DNA of 64,000 bases from Xenopus tropicalis (taxonomy: Eukaryota; Chordata; Amphibia; Anura; Pipidae). Below, in pieces: positions 1 through 12,477 of this stretch. Every line of letters begins with the position of its first letter. Positions within the stretch are counted from its first letter, which is position 1. The notes under the pieces were generated by a model. The model saw only the letters and a program-made list of their open reading frames with translations, did no database searches and had not been told where the DNA came from. The stretch covers positions 156,653,547 to 156,717,546 of the forward strand of contig NC_030678.2 of NCBI RefSeq assembly GCF_000004195.4, in the 5' to 3' direction. Both the position numbers and the translations under genes were made by a program.

Positions 1-622
1 ATCATTTTTTGCATATTTTTCCATTGAACTTTGAAGGGACGATGCCAAGCCAGAGCAAAGATATATAGCCAAATACATTCTCAAGAAATAATAATAATAA
101 TCAAGCAACAATGATTGTTTTCAGTAAATATCCAGATGAATAAAGCTCCCTTTGCAGAACAACCTATGCCTGTATAGTTTATACAAACTTAATGTAGTTA
201 TAAGGTATCTTTTGTTCTGCAAAGGCAAGAAACACATCTTATTTCTGAGTGTTACAAATACAGACCTACACAGAGGAGCTGCATGTTCTTTAGAAAAACT
301 TTCTTTGCAATGTTAGGAAAATATATTAATTTATTTATTTGCCAGATATTTTCATGGTAAGAACATCCTGTGTCAGCCTATAATTGCTTGCCACTGGCAC
401 CATGACTGGCATATATAGTTTTACGAAAAGAACATAATGGTCAATGGCTGATATGTGATAACGTCTCAAAGAGTAATCTGATGACTTACCACTGGCTTCT
501 CTTGGAGAAGAACATGGTTGTGTTATTCTAGAATGGTCAGTTAATGGAATAGATGTATTTGGCTAATTAAAAAGGCAGTTGGACTAAATATCAGTACATA
601 TTACTGACAGCTCTTTATATCT
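1..622. other. AT-rich sequence; one unit of a local repeat
   Basis: No gene is seen. The piece 'aagaacataatggtcaatgg' near 427 resembles segments at 865 and 1600, so it is probably an older unit of the same local duplication. Confidence 0.4.
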
Positions 623-858
623 AAAGAGGTTGTTCACCTTTAACTTAACTTTTAGTATGTTATAGAATGGCCAATTTGGAGCATCTGCCTTCTTCTTCAA
701 ACTCTTTCTTGTTTTCAAAGGGGGGCACTAGCACCAACAGCTAAAAATATTGCTATGTGAGGCTACCGTTTTATTGTTATTACTCATTTTTATTACTTAT
801 CATGCTATTCTGGCCCCCTACTATTCATTTTTCAGTCTCTCATTGAAACACTGTCTTC
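623..858 (+). mobile_element. T2 family MITE fragment
   Basis: It begins 'aaagaggttgttcaccttta' and holds 'ttttagtatgttatagaatg' and 'accgttttattgttattact', as in the complete element at 20543-20972. The right half is missing. Confidence 0.75.
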
Positions 859-862
859 ATGA

Positions 863-1345
863 TGAGGAACATGATGGTCGACCACTGGAATGACAGCTTT
901 ATAATGTAGAACAGGGGTCCCCAACCTTTCTTACTCGTGAGCCACAGTCAAACGTAAAGAGACTTGGAGCGCAACACAAGCACCATAAAAGTTCATGGAG
1001 GTGCCAAATAATGTCTGTGATTGGCTATTAGGGGCCTCTATGCACACTATCAGCTTACAGGGGGCTTTATTTGGTAGGAAATCTTGTTTTTATTCAACCA
1101 AAACTTGCCACCAAGTCGGGAATTCAAAAATAACTCCCTGGTTTGGGGGCACTGAGAGCAACATCCAAGGGGTTGGTGAGCAACATGTTGCCCCCGAGCC
1201 ACTGGTTGGGGATCACTGATGTAGAACATAGAGGTCTAACAGAGTGATGCCACATTATCACCATACAATCTTCAGGGCTTTGCAGCCATGAGCACAAGAA
1301 GGCAGCAAAATCTTTTTAAGATGGACTGGAATAAAACTGTGATAC
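863..1345 (+). repeat. Local duplication copy A (interrupted by a hAT MITE)
   Basis: The flanks of the hAT insertion (863-911 and 1227-1345) align with 1597-1755. Shared pieces are 'gaggaacatratggtc', 'agtgatgccacattat' and 'cagccatgagcacaagaagg' (cacaggaagg in copy B). Confidence 0.75.
912..1218 (+). mobile_element. hAT MITE, complete, 8-bp duplication
   Basis: It starts CAGGGGTCCCCAACC and ends GGTTGGGGATCACTG. The perfect 8-bp repeat ATGTAGAA flanks both sides (904-911 and 1219-1226). The CAGGGG ends and 8-bp duplication are standard for hAT elements. There is no transposase frame. A related fragment lies at 19540-19815. Confidence 0.93.
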
Positions 1346-1596
1346 ACAGCCCAAAAAGTATGTAGAACGTAACTGAACCGAAGATATGTTCACTACAAAA
1401 GTGTTCTATCAAAGGGAATGTGATAGGTTCATAGAATGAACAGAGATGTGAAAGTTGTATTGAGAGGTATATACGAGGGGGCTGCCATACTAATGCAAAA
1501 ACTTCATGAATTGAACATAAATGTATTGTTAAACTGTGATGGCTTCACTGTTAGGAGCCTGAAGGTCTACTACTGGGCTGTGAAAACATCACCAGG

Positions 1597-1755
1597 AGGA
1601 ACATAATGGTCTACGACTGAGATGGTAACTTCATAAAACAGAACACAGAGGTATAACACAGTGATGCCACATTATTACGTTACAATCTCCAGGGCTTAGC
1701 AGCCATGAGCACAGGAAGGAGGTGAAATCTTTTTGAAGGTGGACAGAAAAAGAAT
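1597..1755 (+). repeat. Local duplication copy B (empty site)
   Basis: It matches copy A without the hAT element, reading 'acagaacacagaggtataac' where copy A has the insertion. Confidence 0.75.
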
Positions 1756-3154
1756 TGCTTGTTAAATCTGATGGCACGTTACCTTCCACATGACTATGAT
1801 TCCTTTTAAACAATTTTCTTTGTGGTGAGAACAAACACTCTCCCAATTAGTATCTCTTTAATTGTGCTTAATGCTAGCCTGCCTGAACTGCAGGAAATAG
1901 CAAATTGCTATTGAATCCTATGATGAATCTTATGATAAAGCACTAATTACCCTGCATAAACATGTTTCAATGTAAAAGCTTTGTAGACTGCATTGTCTTG
2001 TTCTCAATAACTACAATGATGGGTTATACAACACTAATTAATAACAGTACAGGGACACAGCAACCCTCACATTTCCCTTGCCTCATTGTGGGAGGTTTCA
2101 GGCTAAATGAGCAGAAACTGCATATAGTGAATATATTCTTCCTCAACCCCAACATCCGGTTTCTTCCCATTTAAGTTAAAGCCTTCAGAGTCTAAAACAC
2201 ATATAATTATTTCTTTATTGTGTCTACAGAATAAACCAAAACCACCTGCAGATGCAAGTAATTCTGTAGCTATGTTATGTTGCTATGGTGTCTCTTATCT
2301 GAAAACCTGATATCCACATAGCTCTGAATTATGGGAAAACATCTCCATGTCCTAATTAAGCTGAATCCATATTGGTGGCAAACAATCCTAAGTCCAGTTA
2401 TAGCATATACTGTATGGCACAGAGGACATATGCAATTGGCCCCCAGCATCCCAGAATGCTGTTGGGGGACCTCTACCTTTCCATTAAAACCTTTAAAATT
2501 TGTGCAATGCCTGGGGCCCCATGATCTCTAACTCAGGCCTTATAAAGGTTTTATACGCAAACAGAATACACAGGATTAATTCAGAGTGTGGGAAATAGAA
2601 GGGCAAAGTGACTGATGCAAGTACATGGCAAGATCAATACACCTGTGTAGAAACAAACTGAGGGGAGGGCAAATAACCAGCCCAGAAAATATGACTCAGT
2701 CTGTGGATATGGAACCAATTTATTTCCAGCTGTTGTTGACCCACAACTCCCCGGTCCCCCAGTCGGGATAAGCTGATGTCGGAAGCTATCATGGAACAAC
2801 ATCTGGAGAACCTCAGGTTGGAGAACCCTGACTTACATCATTAGCTCATTCCAGCATTACACTTACAGCTCCAGATGTCATGGGCAATCATAGGCGTGAC
2901 GTTTGTGTCCCCCCGTTAAGGGCAGGAAAAAGAGTCAATCACTACATCATTCATTCCCTCAGCTGTGCTCAAGGAGGGATATTATGGATTCCTAGTTTGG
3001 TAAAAGGACCAACAGGATGAACATTTAAACACCCTTTCACATCGCTTTTAAGTTGGATAAGCTGTAGTGCTGCCTGCCTCTATTGCCTGTAAGCCTCAGC
3101 CATGCAGGAAATAAGGAATTAAGCTTTCAACAAATATATCAAATTGGTTGGTAT
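1756..3154. other. No gene; one repeat fragment
   Basis: Mostly unique-looking. At 2722-2832 'acaactccccggtcccccag' and 'acatctggagaacctcaggt' match a dispersed style of frog repeat related to hAT-like elements. No exon is seen. Confidence 0.4.
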
Positions 3155-3503
3155 TAAGGTGGCCTTACAGATTTAAGATGCCGATTCTGGCCCTTCAGAC
3201 TGATTCAGCAGCATATCTGCCCGTGTATGGGTCCCTCTGACAGCCTACCTGACCGATATCTGTCCAAAAATCAGGCAGATGGGAACTGGGCAGAATAGTT
3301 TTTCACATCGGAAAAAAGACCACATGTGCTGTAGTCCTCGCTCCAACAGCTTGTATTCCTGACGTGTAATCCAATCATTTGGCCCCAGGGCAAATGATCA
3401 GATTAGCTAGATATTGGCCACCTTACGTGGGAATATCGGGGGAAAGATCCACTCATTTGGTGACCTCGGCAAACGAGTGGATGTTTGAGTATGGTCAGCT
3501 TTA
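3155..3503. mobile_element. MITE of the 'ggtggcc/ggtcc-catacac' family, diverged
   Basis: It begins 'ttaaggtggccttacagatt' and continues with 'gccgattctggcccttcaga', 'gcagatatctgcccgtgtatg'-like blocks and 'catttggtgacctcggcaaa'. It is the same layout as 31536-31879 and 47616-48002 but degraded. Confidence 0.7.
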
Positions 3504-3642
3504 AATCAGTATACACTACCTTCACTTAACATCATCTGTGTAGGGTACAATATTGTGTTTTGCATTCATTTCTTTTAGTCTGCACTATCTTTACAGGTCA
3601 TGGTATTTTTATTAAAATATATGTACCTTCATTCTGTAGGGC

Positions 3643-3918
3643 CAGCGGTAGACTGGGGTGTCGGGGGCCCACCGAGGCTGCCACCTCAGGAGCTCCCCAC
3701 CATTGCAATTTTCCAATGGACAGGCACGCCTACTCCACCCACCTGCGGGTGCACACACCATGTCACTGCATTGTGTTCTACAGCTTGCTTCGCATTCTTA
3801 GGGGGTGAGGGTGGCGGGCTATGTTTCTGGAAGGGTTCAGGCCTGGGTCTTTGGGGCGTACAAGGGCCAGGGCCCACTGGGGTTTTTCCCAGTGTCCTGC
3901 CAGCCCAGTCCGACCCTG
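3643..3918 (+). mobile_element. hAT-like MITE, 'gactgggg' family
   Basis: It runs from CAGCGGTAGACTGGGG to CCCAGTCCGACCCTG. The flanks are TGTAGGGC (3635-3642) and TTTAGGGC (3919-3926), an 8-bp duplication with one mismatch. Relatives lie at 7992, 17138, 29294, 44010, 49255 and 53530. Confidence 0.85.
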
Positions 3919-5689
3919 TTTAGGGCTTCCTATAGAACAAAAAAAACAAACGTGGTATAACAATTAACATATGTAATTTTAATTTTGTGCTACTGGTCCT
4001 TTAATAAAAGTTCTGTTTAAATGCTAGCCCTTTGGTCGATCTGTGATACCTCTCACTTTTGTTGAAGAACACATATGTGGAACGACGTGAAACCCCAACA
4101 GCGAGCAAATAATGAGCAATGGGAATGAGCTGCTACTGACTAATGCTATAATGCTACCTGCCTGCTAAGTGCAGGGAAAAGAAAAGGCCGGACTGTATTG
4201 GCTCTATTTAATGTTTTCTCTGAAATATGCTGCGAGCAGCCTGGTGTCGGGCAGGGCAAAGCACAGGTCCCTGTGTAACTGACTACTCTTAAAGTGATAA
4301 CTGAGATGCATTCTATGGGAATAATCCTCCCAGGGCTCAATGCTCACACAGTACACTTTTATTTTCATCATTAATTATATAGTGTATAGGAATGTGTTAT
4401 TTCCTGTTGTATTCCCCATTTGCTACTACACAACACAAGAGTCTGAAGCAGCAGTTGTCTGCCTGTGTGTGTGGGTTTCTCGTGGGTGTTCTGGTTTCCT
4501 CCTTCATGCTGAATACATACAAGCAGGGAATACAAGCAGCACTGGCACATAGATTTTGTGAATAAATCATCGTTCCCTGTAAGTGCTGTGTGTTATGGTG
4601 TCGCTCTATAAATACATACTAACAATTATAGTATAGTAATGAAAATTCAGTTTAGCCAAGTTCACAAGTGTAATATACCCCACCCCTCTAAGCCCATTGG
4701 TGTATAAAATGAAAAGGGGGAGTCATGATGATGTTCCCCTTTGACCCAGTCTAGGGAGAAAGAGTCAGTGCTGGGACTGGATCCAAGGTACCATTAATTA
4801 TTACTTCACAAATAACACTTTGCACCCTGCCATAGCTAATGCCAAGGCTGTGCCCGTGCCAGCAAGATCACCAGGCTGAGTGAATTCTGCTGAAGTAAGA
4901 ACTGCTTGGGCATTTGGTGAGCAAAACAGCATTACACAAGCAGCCACACTTGTATTTAGAATGTGCATTTCACCTACATATCTTTATAGGCTACAATAGT
5001 ACAGGGAAAACACAAGCAAAGCGATAAAACAAAAATCCTGTCCACCCAGGCATTAAAATGCACAATTTTCCTAAACTGCCCCGAGACTCAGCCAACAGGT
5101 TCCCCAGGATTTGGTTATCCATTTGGTGTCACCCCTGTACTCACTAAGCCAGCTCTGTAGCTTCTACAGTCTTTTCCCCTCCTTAACCATTAAAGGCAAA
5201 CTCTACCCCAGAAGAACATAGTGCTAACATAGTGCATGTAATCCGCCTGTACCCTGCCTAGTCTGTTCTGTACTATGAACCACCAGTATATTTCAGTGAT
5301 ACTGGCAGAGTGCTAGTTTACAGTAATATTTCAGTTTGAGGCACGCATTGACGCCTTAGCTGTGTTCATTTCAGTGCACATCTCCATGCTCCTAATTGAG
5401 TTAATTGTCACAAATTCCCAACATCCGATGGGAATGAAAGGAATTTATGCGCATTTATGTGTCACTGATGCTTGCTGAATGAAGTGCAATGACAAATATG
5501 GTAGAAATCTGATCAATTTGTGGCAACCCATACTGTGTTTGATACAATAACCCCATAGTAAAAAGGCACATGATGGGATATTTAATGGATAACTCTATCA
5601 TGGCAATGTAATATACCTGTAATCAATACTCACTTCATGATAAATCAGAAAAAATAAAGCTGAGTTTGTGTTCATCTCTGATCATCAGT
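3919..5689. other. No feature seen
   Basis: Unique-looking AT-rich sequence. The short open frames have no family resemblance. Confidence 0.4.
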
Positions 5690-6710
5690 CTACTTTTTGT
5701 TAAGTAGCCATACACTTTGTCTATTTTTGTTGCTACGGTCAGTCGTCACATACTCAGTCTCTTCCCTGGATGCAAGGGTCAGTAGTCTTATTGTCAGTCT
5801 ACTTTATGTTTGCTGGGGTCAGTATTGTAACAGTCAGGCTCTTTTCTCAATGATAGGGTTAATAGCCGTACAGTCAGTCTTTTTGGTTTCTTGGGTCAGT
5901 AGGTTTACAGTCAGTCTTTTTTCTGGTTGCTAGGTTTTACAGTCAGTCTTTTTTCTGGTTGCTAGGGTCAGGTGTATAGTCAGTCTCTTTTCTGACTTCT
6001 AGTGTCAATAGCTGTGCATCCAGTCTACTTTATGTTTGCTAGGTTCAATAGCCATACAGTAAATATTTTGGTTGCTAGGGCCAGTAGTCCTACAGTAAGT
6101 CTACTTCCTGGTTGCTAGTGTGAGTAGCATATAATCAGTCTAGTTTATGTTTGCTATGGTCAGTGGTATTACATTCAGTCTATTTTCTGGATGCTGGGGT
6201 CAGTAGACATACCATTAGTCTACTTTTAGCTGCCAGGGTCAGTTATTTTACAGTCAGCCTCCTTTCCAGTTGCTAAAGTCAGTAGACGCACAGTCAGTCC
6301 ACTTTCTGGTCAGTTGCCTTACGTTCAGTCTACATTCTTAGAGATAGGGTCAGTAGCCCTACAGAGAGTCTGCATTCTTGTTGCTAGGGTCAGTAACCTT
6401 ACAGTCAGTCTGCATTCTTGTTGCTAGGGTCAGTAACCTTACAGTTTTGTACTATTTTGCAGTTGCTACAGCCAGTAGCCTTCAGGTGGCCATACACAGG
6501 CAGATTTCAGCTGCCGATTTGGGTCCTTCAGTCTAAAATCGGCCAGATCTTAATCGGGCAGGTTTGATTTTCCCGTTGGATTGCGGACCACATCTGCTCG
6601 TTGATTTGGTCCTTGGTCCAACAGTCCATTTACCCGCCATTCACCTTTGCCAAATTAGCAGTTTTTAACATGTATGGCCACCTTTATAGTCAGTCTACAT
6701 TCTGGTAGTG
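5690..6710. repeat. Degenerate 40-bp minisatellite, about 20 units, split by a MITE
   Basis: The loose unit is 'ggttgctagggtcagtagcc' plus 'ttacagtcagtctactttct'. Units vary strongly, so the array is old. It is interrupted at about 6484-6680 and resumes with 'atagtcagtctacattctgg'. Confidence 0.9.
6484..6680. mobile_element. MITE inserted in the 40-bp array
   Basis: The ends AGGTGGCCATACAC and TGTATGGCCACCT are inverted repeats. The inside holds 'gctgccgatttgggtccttc' and 'aatcgggcaggtttga', typical of the family at 31536 and 47616. Repeat-array sequence lies on both sides. Confidence 0.85.
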
Positions 6711-7200
6711 AATCACAGCACAATTGCAACCCAGAAATTACCCCTTAATGTTGCCTGTTGTATTAGTCTTCTAACCAAGCAAAGAAACACGTGTTTATTG
6801 CTTTGTTTGAATTAATGATTGTTTTAATTACACATGACAAGTGACCGCTGTTTAAGAACTGGTCAGAGATTTCCAAATGCCCCAATGGATTCAGACTCTC
6901 CCAAAGTCAGCTAGCTGCAATTAGGGAGATTACAAAAAAATGTTAATTCCAAGGCTTTAATCATGATGACAAGCTGTAATGGAAATATTAAATAGAATTC
7001 CAAGTGGTAATGAGCTGATAATGGCAAAACAAACTGTGTAATATTCTTTCTCTGTGCGTGGCCCTTGCACGGGACTGTTGCACTTGGAATGCAATTTGTA
7101 TCTATGTGTTTGGCACAACTTTCCAGCAATGAGCTTCCTACCCAGCAGGCAAATATCCAAGGTATATTCATTCTATGTAAAATTCTCCCAGTTATTATCC
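6711..7200. other. Unique AT-rich stretch, possible conserved non-coding element
   Basis: The segment 6895-7035 is repeat-free by eye, with 'gctgcaattagggagattac', 'aaggctttaatcatgatgac' and 'gtggtaatgagctgataatg'. No open frame is convincing. Conservation cannot be judged here. Confidence 0.25.
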
Positions 7201-7405
7201 TTTATTTATATATCACTGACACATTAACACAGTGCTATAGAGTATTTTTTTTTTTTTGCCTCAGTCCCTGCCCCAGAGTATCTTACAATCTAAGGTCACT
7301 ATTACAGTCACACACTAGGGTCAATTTTATCAGGAGTAATTAACCTACCTGTATGTTCTAGAGTGTAGGAAGAAACCAGAGTACCCAGTGCAAAGTCCAT
7401 ACTGA
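7201..7405 (+). mobile_element. L2-like LINE 3' tail fragment
   Basis: It contains 'tttatttatatatcactgac', 'cagtccctgccccagagtat', 'cttacaatctaaggtcac', 'acactagggtcaattttatc' and 'agagtacccagtgc', in the order seen in other copies at 12190, 13560 and 26092. Confidence 0.75.
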
Positions 7406-7728
7406 CAGATAATTCCCAATGTTATTCTAACATTTTTAAAGAACTGACATATTTTTCAAAGGTTTGATCCATGATACATTGGAGTTTTAGCAGTTTTAAC
7501 ATACTCATGAATGACTCTGGGTCAATGTAAACAGAGCAAGAACAAAGTGTTTGGCAAACATGATATGATGTTTATAGCCATTGTTCCCAGCCTTTCTTTA
7601 TTGCGTTTCACTGCACAGGACCAACTTGTCCTTATCCTGAGTGCTTCACACTTACATTGGAGTGCCAATGTTGTCTATGCAAAAAATGCCAAAGGAATTA
7701 TCTACTAAACCAGTAATGACCACTCTTT
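7406..7728. other. No feature seen
   Basis: Unique-looking sequence. Confidence 0.4.
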
Positions 7729-8320
7729 AAAGGGGAACTAAGTATTTAGTAATATTAGGATCCCTTTCAAAGACCTCTTTCCCACCTTCCCAACCATACC
7801 CAACAGTGCACCTACACTCAGGGGGTGGAAGGAAGCAGATCCATGCGGAAAACTCCATAATTCCAGTGTAATCAAGGCTGTGAGGAGGAGTTCAGTGCCC
7901 AGAGGCTGCCCCTTTCCCACCCCATTCCCTACCCCCATCCTTCTGCCCCTCATCCCAGGTGCAAACAGACAAATTGGATTTCAGTCCAAAACAGTGTCGG
8001 ACTGGGACCCAAGGGGCCCACCAGAAAACCTTAGACCCTAGGCCAATGTTCCAAACTATTTTTCCTCCTTTCCTCACCCAACCTCTTTATTCTCCTAGTC
8101 TCTTATATTTACATGCTAGCATCTATTCTTCCATCTATTTCTCCTCTTTGTTCCCATTCAGAAATAGGGAATGACCATGAAACAGGCCAAATGGTCCAGA
8201 GCAGAAGAGCCCACTGACACCTGGGCCCATCGGGAGTTTTCCTGGTATCCTGGTGGGCCAGTCCGACACTGGTCCAAAACTGCATACTCAATCAGTTTCA
8301 TGCCAAAATCTGCCCCATGT
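7729..8320 (+). mobile_element. TTAAAGGGGAACTA-started element, incomplete, hosting a hAT MITE
   Basis: The left end 'tttaaaggggaactaagtat' resembles T2-type ends. The matching right end is not clear. The hAT element at 7992-8271 interrupts it. Confidence 0.45.
7992..8271 (+). mobile_element. hAT-like MITE, complete, perfect 8-bp duplication
   Basis: It runs from CAGTGTCGGACTGGG to CCAGTCCGACACTG. GTCCAAAA is repeated exactly at 7984-7991 and 8272-8279. It is a non-coding member of the 'gactgggg' family. Confidence 0.93.
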
Positions 8321-9134
8321 GATGCAACCAGGCCAACGCAATGTCTCCAGGTGCAGGCACATCTATAAGATGTTTATGGCGTAGGGGCAAATTCTCAGAC
8401 AGTGTTTATCCACAGGCCAAGAATCCGCCCGTGTGGCAGTGTCCTAAATAAACCCTTATGAATAAGTGACTGTCTCTGAGCCCAACATGAGTACATTAGC
8501 CTGAAGTACATACCAAAGCTACAGAGACTGACAAACAACTTCAAGGGCAAATTACATATACATTCCTGCTAAGTGCCTTGAGTCAACTTGTATTTCAGGT
8601 TTAGCGATCTGTAAGTGTCTCACTATTGGAGCAATCAAGAATAACTGCAAAATACCCTTTTAATTAAAGTGTTTATCTCCTCCAACAATTCTCTGTCTAT
8701 ATTTACATTCATCATTATCTGGTGCCTTTGTAGGCATTGCCTTACAGTTACTTTGTAAGTATTTTGGCACAGGGCCCCTTTTCCTAGATGAAACGAGTCT
8801 TTACTCCAGTGTGTACCTTGTGCTCTGTAAATACTATAACTGGTAATTATAGCCGAGACGTGGAACTGAAGGAATCACTACTGAGAAATAAAAACCCTTC
8901 CGGAAGAGAAGAGGGAATTAGCTCTGCATGCCTTGCCTTACAGCACATAGTATGGATGATTCCCAGCTGCGAAACATCTGACTCCCATCAAACGTGATGT
9001 AATTAGAGAGCTATTCAATGAAGGGGAAAACATGGAAGCGCAAGAAATGAAGATGCAATAATTGTGTTGGTGGATAGTTCCAACTCATACATTTCACCCA
9101 GTCTTTCTTTGGCATTCTTCCACTAAATAACACT
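8321..9134. other. No feature seen
   Basis: Unique-looking AT-rich sequence. Confidence 0.4.
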
Positions 9135-9629
9135 TTAAAGGAAAAGTATACCCTCCGAACAGTAGTAGGTCAAAATATATTGCATAAAACAACTAATATG
9201 CACCCCGCTTCATCTAAATAAACCATTTTTTATAAAAATATACTTTTTTTAGTAGTATGTGCTATTGGGTAATCCTAAATAGAAAATTGTCATTTGTACT
9301 ATGGGCCGCCCCCTGGGATCATAGGATTCACAGTGCACACAAACAAACCAAGGCACACATACATGCTAGGCCCCATCAGCCAATGAATGGGCAAAGTTCT
9401 GTCTTTTACTCCAAACTACTTCCTGTTACAGTTAGAGCTGCATTATTTCCTGTCATGTGATCTCTGAGGGAGCACACAGCCCATCACTAAATGGCGGCTC
9501 AAGGGAAAGGATGTAAAAGGGCAATATTTTTATATATTCCAGTTTGATAATATTCTTTAATAGTTTATAACATTTTAAGTGGCCTATCTATTGGTTATGT
9601 ATTCATTCTGGGGGTATAGTTTCCTTTAA
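9135..9629. mobile_element. T2-like MITE, complete, TTAA-bounded (495 bp)
   Basis: It starts TTAAAGGAAAAGTATACCC and ends GGGTATAGTTTCCTTTAA, giving perfect TTAAAGGAAA-type inverted ends. Partial relatives lie at 27925-28302 and 61505-61838. Confidence 0.88.
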
Positions 9630-10710
9630 GTAAGGAATATTATCATAGGGAAATAGGTGTCACTGCCATGTTCTCTTTAGGCAGCACATTTCTAGGGGAA
9701 ATGGGGGGAATTTTAACTAAATAAATATGTAGTGACTGATCTCTTTTTGGGTGGAGGTTAAGCTTCTATATTAGTTATTGTGAGCCTATACATGTTTACT
9801 GAATATCTTTATGGGATGCAATAACAGGTGAATAGGATATTTCGATTTTTATGGTATACTTTTTATTTCTAAATTACACTGTTTACATAGCAAATAAATC
9901 ACACTAACAAATGTATTTTTAGCTGTAATATTTGTGTGTAGGCGCCATCTCAGTGCATTGTGCCTGAGTCTGAGCTTTCAGACAGAACCAGCGCTACACA
10001 TTAGAACTGCTTTCAGCTAACCTATTGTTTCTCCTACTCCCATGTAACTGGAGGAGTCCCAAGTTGGACTTGGATTTCTTACTATTGAGTGCTATTCTGA
10101 TACCTACTGGGAGCTGCTATCTTGCTCCCTTCCCATTGTTCTGCTGATCGGCAGCTGGGAGGGAAGGGGGGGGGATATCACTCCAACTTGCAGCGCAGCA
10201 GTAAAGTGTGACTGAGGTTTATCAGAGCACAGGTCACATAACTGTGACACCCTGGGAAATGAAGAATATCGTTAGTCCCATGTGAAATTTCAAAATTAAA
10301 TCTAAAAAATCTTTTGTGTTTTTGAAAAACATTACAGTGCAGTATTCTGCTGGAGAAGCTCTGTTAACTGATGGGTTCTGTAAAAACATGTTTCCCATGA
10401 CAGTATTCTTTTTAAACAGCAGAGGCCAAAGTCCAGCATGCCATAGGCCTTATAGCCATCAAGTGAACTCTAAGTAAGTAATAATCTTTCTCCCCAAACA
10501 GCATATGAATCTGATAAGATAACGATAATAAAATGCAGATTGAATCAGCTGCCGTGTCCCAGTTACAGAATGTGCCTTTATGGCCCCTTTTACCATGCCC
10601 CAAGTTACTGTTTGTCATTATGCCAGGCCGCAATACGAGCTTTAAGCCTGCACTTAGATGCCTGTCAAGGCAAGGTTAAAACTGCAGCCCCAATGCCATA
10701 TATTCAGCTG
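9630..10710. other. No gene; possible old repeat at 9950-10320
   Basis: The segment with 'gcgccatctcagtgcattgt' and 'gggagctgctatcttgctcc' has the style of a Xenopus interspersed repeat, but its ends are not visible. The rest is unique-looking. Confidence 0.35.
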
Positions 10711-11128
10711 TTAAAGGGGTAGTTCACACTTAAAAAAACATTTAGCATGATGTAGATATTGATACCCTGACACATTTTGCAATTGGTCTGCATTTTTTTT
10801 TATTTGTGGTGTTTTTAAGTTTTATAGTTATTTGGCTTTTTGTTTAGAAGCTTTCTAGTTTAGTTTTTCAGCAGCTATGTGGTTGCTAGGGTCTTGTTTA
10901 TCTTAGCAACCAGGCAGTGGTTTGATTGAGAGACTAGAATAAGAACAGGAGAGGGTCTAAATGAGAAGATAAACAACAGAAATTAAGAATAACAATAAAA
11001 CTGTAGCCTCTGAGGTAAGTGATCTCCGTTGGAAAACTAGAAAGAGGCAGAAGAGGGAGGGAAACAATTTAATAAAATCTGTAAAAAATAAATAATGCAG
11101 ACCAATTGTAAAGTTGCTAGGAATAGGA
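10711..11128 (+). mobile_element. T2 family MITE, 3' end lost
   Basis: It starts TTAAAGGGGTAGTTCACAC. The interior has 'cagcagctatgtggttgcta', 'cagtggtttgattgagagac' and 'aataacaataaaactgtagc', the standard T2 body. It fades after 'gttgctaggaatagg'. Confidence 0.8.
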
Positions 11129-12185
11129 CATTATTCATACAAACAAGTAATATTCCAGGCACACACATACATTCTTGTTTTGAAAATAATAATCCTTTTC
11201 CTTCACCACATAACTACACTCAGACCTGCGTTTCTAATCTTATCGGCCATACACATCTAGCTTTCCCCACAAGCTGCTGTATGTTTGGACTCACCTGCAG
11301 AGCCAGTTAATAAGAAATATCCTGCTTCCCCCCAGATGTTTGTATTCAGAATCTCTCTGATCATCTCCCCATATCCCTTTTTGCTAGATCTTCCACATGC
11401 CCTGGAAATTCAGTTCCCAGTGTCAGAACATGGAAGGCTTTTTGATTGCTGCACTTTCCAAATAACTAGAGAAAAATGGAAAAGAAAAAAAAAACAACAC
11501 TATGGGGAGAAAACAAAGAGAACACAAAGTTCTTCAAATATTCATGCCCCATGTTTCCCTACGTGGGTACAAATAGGAAACATAAACACATTAGGCCATA
11601 TATATATATAACAGTGGGGGTAGGGTGCAACATTTTTAAAAGTGGGAGCAATATGCCCTGTTTTTAGTAATTTCCCCCCCAGTGGTGCATATTTTTGCAT
11701 TCCTAGATTGCAGCTCAAAGAGCTTGCACACAGCACTGTTTGCGTTTATTAGGGGCAGGTGGTGGATGGCACGTGGCCTTCCCTGGAACTAGCCCTCGTA
11801 TGCACAACATTCACCCCCTGCTGAGCTCTGTACCATGTGCCAGGCCTTTACTCCAGCACAGAGTGCAGAAAATACCCATTAGTGGTGGGCAGGGCTGGAA
11901 CTAGAGGTAGGCAGAAGAGGCACATGCCTAGGGTGCAACTATGCCTACCCCTAGGTTAGGCCTTGTCCCCCCACTGCCCAGGTCATTCATTCACACACAC
12001 ATGTGGGGAAGTGGGTGTGAGGTGGCCCAGGGCACCCAGCTGGCCGGATACTGCGGGTGGAGATCTTTAAGTGCTTTAGTGGTCTTGGCACTAACCCATT
12101 TTTTCCTGGTAATACTATTCATAAGATCACTCCCTTATTTTAATTATCTGCCATTATCCATGTTTTATTGGCCTAATCCACCATT
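11129..12185. other. No gene; fragment of a 'cagggctgg' repeat
   Basis: At 11888-11960 'gcagggctggaactagaggt' and 'atgcctagggtgcaac' match pieces at 12588 and 39918. A TA microsatellite sits near 11600. The remainder is unique-looking. Confidence 0.4.
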
Positions 12186-12400
12186 GCTTTAATTATTATT
12201 ATTAGCCTTTATCTATATATAGCACCGACATATTACACAGCTCTTCTACAGAGATCCTACACACACTAGGGCCAATTTTATACCTTCCTGGGTGCTTTTG
12301 AAGTCTGAGAGAAAAACAAATTACCCAGAGGAAATTTAGATACAGGCATAATATATAAACAATTTACAGGTAGTGTCCTGTCTGAAATTGAACCCAGGAC
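12186..12400 (+). mobile_element. L2-like LINE 3' tail fragment
   Basis: It contains 'tattattagcctttatctat', 'atagcaccgacatattacac', 'acacactagggccaatttta' and 'gaacccaggaccttggg', in L2-tail order. It lacks the 'cttacaatctaag' block. Confidence 0.65.
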
Positions 12401-12477
12401 CTTGGGAGGCCCATTTATCAACATTCTGGTTTTAAAGATTGAAATATTGGGTCACAGATCCCTACTCACAATAGCTC

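Noticed and set aside
9257..9460. 67-codon frame
   Set aside because: Internal to a complete T2-like MITE; related copies at 28 kb and 61.6 kb do not keep it.
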